64,000 nt of DNA from assembly GCA_964035575.1 (NCBI GenBank), contig OZ037874.1:186001-250000 (forward strand), read 5' to 3'. The position numbers and the translations under genes were made by a program. Shown piece by piece: positions 9,788 to 19,500 of the stretch (position 1 is its first letter; every line of letters begins with the position of its first letter). Source of the DNA: Rhynchopus sp. YZ270_cl-10 (Eukaryota; Euglenozoa; Diplonemea; Diplonemida; Diplonemidae). Below the pieces are notes generated by a model. It had not been told where the DNA came from, made no database searches, and was given only the letters and a program-made list of their open reading frames with translations.

Positions 9788-10837
9788 TATGTGAATTGGT
9801 AATATTTTCTTCTTCCGGACACGAGTTGCTTCCGAAACTAGTTTTCCTTTGCTAACATCACTTTGGATGCAGCCACGTGGTAAACACATCACAGCTATCC
9901 GAATGGACACTTATCTGTACATCATATAATATTATAGAAACACGAGGGTGGCGGGGGGACGCAAAACACGCTTGTTTGTGTGTACTCATCGGGTAGGTAA
10001 GAAACGAGATGTGTTATTTTGTTTATTTTACCACACTGAAGCGTTGTCCTTGCACCTCCCCCTCCCTCAAAAAAAAATGCAACACTGTTAACAAGGGGTA
10101 GGTTACATAAATGGGGCTGAAGAAAAAGAACAAAAAAAAATACACCTTTTTTAAAACATGCATTTGCTTTCTCCCCACATCGCACTACGTTAGTTTTATA
10201 GTTGTCACGATTTATGGCACATGGAACTGTTTTTTTTGTTTTTTTTTTTTTTTTTTTTTGTTTTTTTTTTGTTATTTAGGTTAGTCACAAAAGGGGAGTC
10301 GATAGGAGTGCAGTGGCACCTAGACGAGCGCACGCTATACTCCTCAAAAACAGGCTTGCCCTGTACGGAGAGGTGGAGGGGAAAGGTGGTTCATAAGACT
10401 CTGTTGAGACATAAACGAACCTTGAACCCAAACGAGAGTGGGGGGTGGGGATGGGGTGGGATATGTAGCGAACTCAGAGGAAAGCGCGGCTAAAACGTAT
10501 CAAATGGTAGTTGCCGATGCAGGCACACCTTCCGACTGACCCACTGTACGATGCCAGGCATCCGGATGAAATCACAAATACAGCAAAGTTGAGAGTGCAG
10601 AAAAAGAAAAAAAAACGAGTCTGGGATACAGGACACAGCTCCGTGGGGTTATCGAACCCCACGAAGTGTTTTGCTGGGAGTTGCTGAGAGGGGGTGGGGA
10701 AACTGTACGGATATCAAAGTGAAGTTGATAGTGCAAACGACTCTGGGACGCAGGCACTATCAAATACACAGCAACACAACAAATATCGGCGTAGTTTTTT
10801 TTTTACCCCTTTGCTGTGATACTGAAACATTGAAATA

Positions 10838-10950
10838 CAAAGCCCTCTCGCGAAACAGTGTACACTGAGTACATGGGTGTCCCCTTGTGGGGGTGGACCC
10901 TCAACCATGCATGTTTTATATCCCGTTCGTGGTTTACATTCTGATATCAA
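10838..10950 (+). repeat. ~110-bp dispersed repeat 'AATACAAAGCCCTCTCG'
   Basis: aatacaaagccctctcgcga, then aacagtgtac, a CCATGCA block and tcgtggtttacattctga. A full-length relative lies at about 16248-16360, a shorter one at 15583-15650 just upstream of the ankyrin gene, and fragments occur near 33470 and 40728. No terminal repeats are seen; it could be an untranslated-region module or an old element. Confidence 0.5.
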
Positions 10951-12020
10951 AATTTGTGTACTGTGTTAAAAGCAATTATAGGTAGCTATCTTAAGAGAAC
11001 ATCGCTCAGTGGAGGGGAGGGTTTTAAAGTGCAGCAGACTACCTCTCTCCAAGGGGTCGCTGCTGGTGCACTGTGTGTGTGTGATTTTTTAAAAAAAAAG
11101 TGTGCTGGGTGAACTGCTCAGTGGCGGAATAACCAAAATTGGGTCAAGAACGCCAAAAAAAGAATTTTTTTTTTTTTTGAGCACGGCCCTCACACATATT
11201 ACCCACACCTTTACCAAAAAATGGCAAATTATTCTATTCCTGGATAGAAAAGACACATACGTCCCTTTCCACCCCTTATTTTTTTTCATCAGTTTGAAAT
11301 AAAAATTGAAGAACAGCAAAAGTATATCAACACAAAAAGTTGGAAGTGTAAACGCCTCACCGTTCATCTGCAGACGCAGACACTGTGAAAAAAAGAAGGA
11401 TGGTAGAGTTGATACAGGCACCTACTGTATGATGCCAGCCATCCGGATGAAAGCAAAAAAAAACAAAAAAACAAAAAACAAAGGCTCCACAAAAACTCTT
11501 TTTAGACACGGATCATCACAAAAGGGGGGGAAGGTCTACTTCACTTCAAACGGGATAGGCAACGAAGCTGTGTATTGTAGTGCCCGCTGTCCAAAAAGAA
11601 GAGGGATGAGGGGTATGCACTCTGTGGAGCATCTATCTATTGTGTGAGGGAAAGCGTGGTTGCACGACGCTGAAGTACATGACTTGACTTGTGATGTTTA
11701 CCTGTCGTTTCACAGTTGTAATCCAACAGGGAAACCACAAGTAAAATCATTTACTTCACCGCCGTGTGGGGGTGGCTGAAAGAGGCGATTCGCACGTCTT
11801 GCGCATTGTGCATCGTGCATCCCCCCCCCCATTCCAGTGGTAACAGTGTGTTGGCTTTGTTTAACGTACATACACTGCAAAATGGGGTTGCAGGTGTCGC
11901 TACGCAACCTAACCGAACGCAGAAGATAAAAAGATTATCATTTGGGTTTGAAAAATCTGGGAGGGAAGAGAAAAAATGAAATACCCATGGCTGGGGGAAA
12001 AAAAATCAAAAAATTGCTAT

Positions 12021-13498
12021 TGGGGTGATCAGAGGTACTTTTTTGCAGCTCCAGTCACAAAGAATCATGAAAAATCACGAAAAATCACAAAATCCGGAAT
12101 GCGAATCACAAAAAATCACAAAAAATCACGAAAAATCACAAAAAATCACAAAATCTGGAATGCGAATCACAAAAAATCACAAAAAATCACGAAAAATCAC
12201 AAAATCCGGAATGCGAATCACAAAAAATCACAAAAAATCACAAAAAATCACGAAAAATCACAAAATCCGGAATGCGAATCACAAAAAATCACGAAAAATC
12301 ACAAAAAATCACAAAATCTGGAATGGAAACCAAAAATCTGTGGTGTGGCGCCTTAACCGATTCCCCGTGGTTCTACCGTGTTTCTACCAGTTGTCGCTCC
12401 ATAAAGGGGGGGTATAGATGTTAGAAAAATTTCTTTTCTTTTTTTCGCTGGTGAGCTTTTAAATGCCGGCATTTGCATTTCCGGAATCCGTCCGGCCAGT
12501 GGTGGGGTCAATTTTCCGAAATGGACAAGTTCTCATTTTTGGTCAATTTTTCGCAGTGCACAGTATACACAGTAGACACAGTATACACAGTATACACAGT
12601 ATACACAGTATACACAGTATACACAGTATACACAGTATACACAGTATACACAGTATACACAGTATACACAGTATACACAGTATACACAGTATACACAGTA
12701 TACACAGTATACACAGTATACACAGTATACACAGTATACACAGTATACACAGTATACACAGTATACACAGTATACACAGTATACACAGTATACACAGTAT
12801 ACACAGTATACACAGTATACACAGTATACACAGTATACACAGTATACACAGTATACACAGTATACACAGTATACACAGTATACACAGTATACACAGTATA
12901 CACAGTATACACAGTATACACAGTACACACAGTACACCCAGTACACCCAGTACACCCAGTACACCCAGTACACCCAGTACACCCAGTACACCCAGTACAC
13001 CCAGTACCAAAACAAATCAAAATCAATTTGATTCACAACTTCACACCAGTTCACAACGCCACTATGTTAACCGTGATGTTACCATAACATTACCATGGTT
13101 GTGAACATTTGTGATCAGGTACCCCCCCCGTATAGTACCATTCAATCACTGAAAAATTTCACAGAAATTTCACAAAAAATCACAAACATCTGGAATGCGA
13201 ATCACAAAAAATCACAAAAAATCACAAAAAATCACAGAAAATCACAAAAAATCACAAAATCCGGAATGCGAATCACAAAAAATCACAAAAAATCACAGAA
13301 AATCACAAAAAAATCACAAAATCCGGAATGCGAATCACAAAAAATCACAGAAAATCACAAAAAATCACGTACGCTCACAAAAAACCCAAACAAAATCATA
13401 ATTTCGTTTTTGTAAGCATTTGTAACCGTTTGTAACCGTTGTGATTTTTCGTGATTTTTCTTGACTCGAGCTGCAAAAAAGTACCTCTGATCACCCCA
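12021..13498. mobile_element. 1.48-kb terminal-inverted-repeat element carrying satellite DNA
   Basis: The left end TGGGGTGATCAGAGGTACTT is matched inverted by AAGTACCTCTGATCACCCCA at the right. Similarity continues through ttttttgcagctc and aaaaatcac for about 55 bp. The 5-bp sequence gctat flanks both ends (12016-12020 and 13499-13503), a likely target duplication. Inside are two zones of aaaaaatcac repeats punctuated by ggaatgcgaatcac (about 12060-12330 and 13165-13370) around a 9-bp satellite. No transposase is present. It ends 54 bp from the stop codon of the neighbouring ankyrin gene. Confidence 0.7.
12561..13007 (+). repeat. 9-bp satellite AGTATACAC, about 50 copies
   Basis: About 40 near-perfect AGTATACAC units give way at about 12925 to units of the variant AGTACACCC. 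The one-sided transition suggests growth from one edge by slippage or unequal exchange. All frames stay open through it (VYT, IHS and similar peptides); these are not called as genes. Confidence 0.95.
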
Positions 13499-13552
13499 GC
13501 TATGGTCAGAATGCAATTTTCACATTTTTTTTTCAAAACAAACAACCAATTC

Positions 13553-15445
13553 TCAATAAAAATCATCACACCAATCACCTCCAGCGGCGCGTCTGTTTTT
13601 CCCCCGCCCTTTCCACTTTTTGGTTTGCGTTACGTCTGTTGCGTTTGATGCCTTTTTGATCATGCTCTGTATTTTTGGGGTGCATTGCTTGAGGTCTTTT
13701 GTCCTCACTTGCAGTGCTAGATCAGCGTGCGCCTCCAACAGCAGGCCCACCATATGGTCCGAATGCGACTCAGTCGCCACCTGCAGCAGCGCAGCACCGT
13801 GGTCGTCTATCGCATTCCTGCAGAGCGCGAGCATCTTCTCCGCTGTTCGCTCAAAGCCGTACATAATCGCAGTCGCGAGCGGGGTGTGGCCGTCTCTGTC
13901 CACCGCATTCGGGTCTGCCCCAGCTTCAATAAGAAGGCAGCACACCTCCGCCAGGTTCGATGCTGCAGCAGCATGTAGAGGCGTACGTCTATGGCGGTCG
14001 CATGCACCAAGCATAGGGGAGTGATCCAGCAGTAGCGTCACAATCGCTACAGCGTTGTCCGCATCAGCCCCGCTGCAGGCATGGTGCAGAACGGTGGTGC
14101 CATGCTTGTCTGCGGTGGTGACGTCCACGTCGTGTGTCTGCAGGAGACAAGCCACGAGGGGCACCAACCCGCACACAGCAGCGCGCATCAAAAGGGTGAG
14201 GCCCTTTGCAGCGCATTTGTCAAGAGCGGAGCTTGTGTTGTTGTTGTCGTCGTGTGGGGCGAAGATGAGGTTCAGATCGGCAACGTCGCGGTGGGTGCAG
14301 AGCTCGTTGAGGACGTAGTGCTGTGTGGGAGAGAAAGGTGTGGAAATAATAAAATCTTTTCTAACGTTTTGATTGGATGCAATCTCGGAATTTGGTGCGA
14401 TTATCCCTTTTCTAAAAATATCTGCTGTTGAATGGCATACCACAGACCGCTTATTCCCAGCCAAGGCATGGTGGAACGACGTCATCCCCGAAGGGTCTGC
14501 ACAGCGTGGGTCTGCACCATGTGTGATGAGCGCCTCACAGAGCTCGCGCACACCCGATGCGGCAGCGTGCATGAGCACCGTTCTGTTGTGGGTATCCTGT
14601 GCATTCGCGTCGGCACCTAGCTCAAGGAAGAGAGTGGTTTTGTCTGAGTCACGCGCCTTGACGGCTGCGTGTAAGGCCCGACCGTTGTTGTGGTTAATAT
14701 CGGCACCATGGAATTTGAGGACCGTCATCACCTCTCGCATCGCCACACTGTACTGCTGTGCGACAAAGTCCTGCAAACTCTCTGCAAGCTGCACAGTGTA
14801 CTCTTCCCTCCGCATCTGACCGAGCGCAGCGTCCAACAACAAATGCAAAATCGCAGTCTTCCTCACCCCCCCTATAGCCGCACCTCTGACAGCCTCGAAC
14901 ACTACTGCAATGTACCGCCTCAGATGCACAAAAGGGGTTCCTTCGCAGATCACTAAGGCACCACGCTCGATCAAAACCTTGGTCAAATCATGTGCACAAA
15001 CGCGCACCGCAAGCCAGAGAGGAGTGGCAGAGCGGTCCTCTGCTGCATAGCAATTTGGGGAGCTTTTTGAGGCCTCCACCTTTGCCCGGTCGAGAGTTGC
15101 GTTGAGATTGGGGGAGTTTTGAAGAAAGGACCAAGACGGGTTGTAGACCATCTCCGGTGGAGTGAGGAGGACCTCCAGACGGTCACCTTCACACAGCGCT
15201 ATGACGTCCAAATCCTCTTGCAAAATGTCAGCACTGTCCGCAACCTCGTCTTCCTCGTCAGTTGTAGTATCCATCGTGAGGTTCGTCCCCGACGCAGGCA
15301 GCGCCACCACCTTGCACAAATCAAACTCCTCTGCGTTCAAACACCGTGACGCCTCTGCCACCTGCCGCTTCAATCCCATCAGCGTGCTGTGCAGACCTAG
15401 GTCAACAAAGAGCTCAGCTCCTCCGTATGACACTGCCAGATCCAT
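13553..15445 (-). CDS. Ubiquitin-like/ankyrin-repeat protein
   Basis: Open from ATG at 15445 to a stop at 13553 (630 codons). Residues 1-95 resemble a ubiquitin-like fold: hydrophobic strands, LKRQVAEA as the helix, and DRLEVLL as the closing strand, with an acidic DTTTDEEDE insert. The rest is ankyrin repeats, clearest at 'GRALHAAVKARDSDKTTLFL', 'NRTVLMHAAASGVRELCEAL', 'GLTLLMRAAVCGLVPLVACL', 'GTTVLHHACSG' and 'RRTPLHAAAASNLAEVCCLL'; the basic tail includes KKWKGRGKNRR. An AT-rich stretch at 14321-14440 is bounded by GTATGC and a pyrimidine-rich CCCACACAG and is exactly 40 codons without a stop. It is probably a phase-0 intron, giving 590 residues. Likely a cytosolic protein-binding scaffold. 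Its architecture echoes the array at 24.3-39.4 kb. Confidence 0.85.
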   Translation of the reverse strand: MDLAVSYGGAELFVDLGLHSTLMGLKRQVAEASRCLNAEEFDLCKVVALPASGTNLTMDTTTDEEDEVADSADILQEDLDVIALCEGDRLEVLLTPPEMVYNPSWSFLQNSPNLNATLDRAKVEASKSSPNCYAAEDRSATPLWLAVRVCAHDLTKVLIERGALVICEGTPFVHLRRYIAVVFEAVRGAAIGGVRKTAILHLLLDAALGQMRREEYTVQLAESLQDFVAQQYSVAMREVMTVLKFHGADINHNNGRALHAAVKARDSDKTTLFLELGADANAQDTHNRTVLMHAAASGVRELCEALITHGADPRCADPSGMTSFHHALAGNKRSVVCHSTADIFRKGIIAPNSEIASNQNVRKDFIISTPFSPTQHYVLNELCTHRDVADLNLIFAPHDDNNNTSSALDKCAAKGLTLLMRAAVCGLVPLVACLLQTHDVDVTTADKHGTTVLHHACSGADADNAVAIVTLLLDHSPMLGACDRHRRTPLHAAAASNLAEVCCLLIEAGADPNAVDRDGHTPLATAIMYGFERTAEKMLALCRNAIDDHGAALLQVATESHSDHMVGLLLEAHADLALQVRTKDLKQCTPKIQSMIKKASNATDVTQTKKWKGRGKNRRAAGGDWCDDFY

Positions 15446-16523
15446 CGTGGGGAGGGGGGAGGGGAGGAGGGGGGGTGTGGGGGATGGGGAAGGGGAAGGG
15501 GGGGCTTTGTGTAAAAGGGGAAGCTGTGAAAATTGAGAGGAAGAGGGACCTTAAAAGGATGAAAAGAATAGTTGACTTGAAAATACAAAGCCCTCTCGTG
15601 AAACAGTGTACCTTTGGTATATTGACCGGGAGTGGTCCATGGCAGATGCTTGAAATTGGGGAGTATGAAAGAATAGGGGGGTGTGGAGAGGAGTTTGTTT
15701 TTTCTTGGTAGAGACTCACACCTTCTTTTTTTTGTCATGAACGCCTTCTGGGGGCAAGGCTCCATTTTTTTTTTTGGATTTGGATTTATTTTGACACGGT
15801 GGATAAAAAAAAAAACAACACAAAAACTTGAAAGATGAATGTGCCTCTCGTGCACACAACATCTTTCAAGTTCGCAAAAAACACAAACCAAAAGGTTAGA
15901 ATTATTGGCGACACAAAAGTATGCATTTCTTTTTATTTTCCCTTTTTTGACGAACTCACAAAAAGGCATTGAATATCGCGTCTAGCTGCGGTATTACAAA
16001 AATATCAGCAGCTAGAGAAATGCTAAATAATAAGAAGACATCTACCTACAAAACACACAAAAGAAACACGGCAAACACACGACAAAAAAACCCCCCACCA
16101 CCACCACCACCCTACTCCTTGAGAACCAATAACGACAAAAAAGAAAAAGAAAAAACGTTGAAAGTGCAAACGCATCACCGCACAGTATCACCTTCACCTT
16201 TTTTCCAACCCCCTCCCTCCCCTCCCCTCCCCCACAAAAAAATTGACTTGAAATACAACAGCCCTTTTCGTGAACAGTATACCAGGGGGTAGGCCCAAAC
16301 CATGCAGCCCTACATCCATTTTAACTCGGTTTTAACTTCGTGGTTTACAATCTGACTAAAAGGCAAATGATACACAGCCAATCCTATCTTCAACCTTATG
16401 CTCAAACTTAGGGGGGAAAGTCAACCCTCGGAGTCCTCGGAGTTGGTGCGGAATTTTAGAATTCCACCTCAAACTCAGACTATACAGTATGAAAAAACAT
16501 CAAAACACTACGCAGCTATGCCC
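15446..16523. other. Intergenic region between the ankyrin and ELAPOR-like genes
   Basis: Contains copies of the dispersed repeats described at 9021, 9425 and 10838, and a 15-bp-stem hairpin (cttgaaagatg...catctttcaag, about 15827-15870). Purine/pyrimidine-rich tracts lie next to the ankyrin gene start. No gene is seen. Confidence 0.5.
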
Positions 16524-19500
16524 CTATGCTTCACCGTCGTCACCCTCTAGCGACTCATCCATTTCCATTTGGTTTGCATTCCCGTCTCGGTCTGCAGAAA
16601 GACGAGAGTATTTGATTTCTGCATTGCGCTTCATGCGGTAGAGCTGTGCCAAGCATAGTACCATGAGGACCAGGACACAGGCACAAACGAGGATAGTGAT
16701 AGCGAGGGTGTTGCGTCCGAGACAGCTACGTTGTGTCTCGGAGAGTGCCAGGACCGTACCATCGTCGCCCACCGGGCCCTCTGAGGTGATGCTGCAGTTG
16801 ACCCCTGCCTTCACCACCCACCGCTTTGCTTCAACACCGTCTGTCGTGCAGCCGCCGTCCCATCGTTCCTCCCAATCGGCCACCTCGCATAGAGGTGTGC
16901 ATGACTTAGTGACCGTCGCCTTCGACCCCACGCAACGAACCTCCTCTGACCGGATGTACGTCGCGGTCATCTCAAACGTCTCGCGGTTGCATTGACTCAG
17001 GACCTCCGCAAAGTCTGCATCCCGACACTGCGGGCACGCCGCCCTGCTTGTAATACGGAAGTTGTACGTACAGTGTGGGTCCTCCATCAGATACTCAAGC
17101 GTGGGTGTCACACCAGCCGGGTCGCAAACAACGTTGAGCACAGTGGTCCGTGGGGTGACGGGGTGGTGGCACATATTCCCACCAGAGAAGGTGACGTTGA
17201 CACCGGCAGAGTCGGGGAGCACTTCGTACCCAGGGAAGTTTCCGAGGGAGTATGCGCGGGTGTTACTGAGGCGCTGGCAGACATATGCCTGTAGAAAAAG
17301 AGACAGTTGGGAAGACCCTAAGCCTTGTGTGATTGGTCACCTTCCTGGGGCCTTTTGAAGAAAAGAAAAAGTTTAGAAGATGACCCTAAGCCTCGTGCTT
17401 AGTCACCTTGATCAAAGAAGAAAAATGGGGGTATAATATGTGGTGGATGTGGATGTGAGGCTGCAAGACATACCTGTCCCTCAGAAGGGCAGAGGTCCTG
17501 TCCCTCGTTGTCGTTGACGATGTCGCAGAGCTTGAGGTAGTACCGCTGCACCTCGAGTGCGTCCAGCGCTGCCTGGTCTGTTACCTTTGCGTCAGAGTTC
17601 TTCAGATTCTTGCGGAACTCGTAGTTCGCGGTGTCGACGAGCGGGCCAAAGAGGGTGGTGCCGATCTGCAGGAGGAGGAGGGGGAGGAGGTTATTTGAGG
17701 TAAGATGACTCTCGTCGCTGTCACCTAGCATGCGAGATGGATATGCGCACGTTGCATGCATGTCAAAGGAGAGGGGGGCGGTGGGAGGTGGGAGGTGGGG
17801 GGGTGCACACCTCTGTGAGATCGTACAGCTTAGTGGCGTCAGCAGGGTCGCTGAAGGTGCAGACAGCAAGGCAGTTCGTTTGGTTGACGTTTGCCTTTGC
17901 AGTGCCGCAAGGGACACACTCCGTCTGTGGTTGAATACGAAATATGTGTGGAGACACGGCAAAACAGGGTCCTCAACCTGTCTAAGTTAGGCCTTAACTT
18001 AGACAATTTTTTTTTTTTTGAAAAACGCTTTGTCTAAGTTAGACAAAACCTGGGTTTTGGGTTTTTGGGTGGTTTGAAAGAGAAGAAGCTTTACTGAAAA
18101 CAAAAAAAAAAATGAGTTCCCTCAAGACTCCCTCAGTCCTCACCTGCGCGGACCCCATTGTACCCACCCACACAAGCCACCTCCTCAGACTAACTACAAT
18201 TGAACAAACTCATCCGCAAAAATGCCTGCCACTGCCAAGACCTCCAAAGCACAGCCCACCATCGTGTCCATGTTCAAGAAGGGAGCTGTTGCGGCACCTG
18301 TGGTACGTGTGGTGGAACCCAACAAAGGGGATACGCACTACGACCTGTGGTCTTCAGGCAAGTACAAGTCCATCCCCGATGGTCCGACACCCCGGCTCGC
18401 TTCCCTTCACCTTTTTCTTGTGGCGGAGGGGACGGTGAGGGGGTTTAAAAACCACCAGAACGACACCAACAAGGTGCTCAAACTCTGGTTGAAGGAGTTT
18501 GATCGCGCCAAACTGGCGGACGACGACAGGGAGGGGAGCAAGCGGAAGACGATCCTGACGATCGTTGCGGAGGCGCATGAGTTCGCCATGAACGAAGCAG
18601 AGAAGGGGGGAGACAGCGATGCCTCTGCCGTGTCTGTGCAGAGCCAGGTGTCGCAAGGCAAGAAGGTGAAGAAACGTGTGGTGATGATGGCTCCACAGGT
18701 GAGTGCTGTTAAGTACGTGGATTCAACGTCCGAAGAAGAGGAGGAGGAGCAATGTGTGCCAGTGAGACGCAACGCAGCATCCGAGCAACCCGAGGCAGCA
18801 ATGGAAATCGATGATGTCGACGAGTACTCTTCTGACGGCGATGTTGTCTTCTTAGGTCCCACGCACTCCAACACGAACAATCCCAACCTCACGAACACCA
18901 CGACCGCACCAGCGAACACCGACTCCACCAACACGCTGAAACGTAAACGCGAAGCGCAGGAGAAAGGTTGTATGGGTCTGCGGGAGAGCACGGTGCAGGG
19001 CCATTTGAACCGTTTTTCCCCCTGGTTGGTGGTGGGTGAAGACAAGTTCAAGTGCTTGTATTGTGGTGCTTTCTCTCATGCAAAGACCAAGCTCGCCAGA
19101 GACCTCCCTGCGCATGCAGGCGACCCCAAACACCAACGTCTCGTGAAGGCTGCCGCTCTGCAGGCTTCCAATGGAACCGTGCTTCACACGTTGCACGCCA
19201 ACAGCGACAAAGAAGTCGAGTTCAACCAAAAAATGCTGAAAATATGCATTGAGGTTATTGTTTTCCTCGCGCGCAAAGGTGTAGGGCACTCTAACTTGGA
19301 GGAGTTTCTGAGTTTTTTCGCAGACAAGCTGGAGTGCACCGACATGGAGGCATACCTCAGACAACAAATACGCTATCTCAGCTGCGGTGCAGTCTTAGAG
19401 ATCATGTCCTGCATCACGGAGGTGTTGACAGAAGACCTCCTCAAGCAGGTCAAAGCCTCCCGTTTCTGGGGCCTGTCGGGGGATTGCTCACGCGACGTCA

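Larger units (their letters stand above)
8880..12020. other. Gene-poor region of short dispersed repeats
   Basis: No frame here has convincing protein composition. The region contains a MITE (9683-9787), several copies of the CTAAGCC...GCTTAG motif, two dispersed repeat families shared with 15.5-16.4 kb and 41.5 kb, and homopolymers such as the T-run at 10229-10271. Untranslated regions or non-coding RNA genes may be present but cannot be resolved by eye. Confidence 0.5.

Noticed and set aside
10642-10662. tRNA gene suggested by GGGGTTCGATAACCCC
   Set aside because: The loop has one base too many for a T-arm, and no D-arm, anticodon arm or acceptor stem can be folded around it.
12060-12330. 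Regular direct repeats with spacers resembling a CRISPR array
   Set aside because: The repeats are AT-rich slippage units (aaaaaatcac) of uneven length with repeated, not unique, intervening sequence. The genome is eukaryotic and no cas-like gene is present.
12463-13104. Long open frames encoding (VYT)n, (IHS)n and similar
   Set aside because: All frames are open through the 9-bp satellite because the unit lacks stops; the peptides are artefacts.
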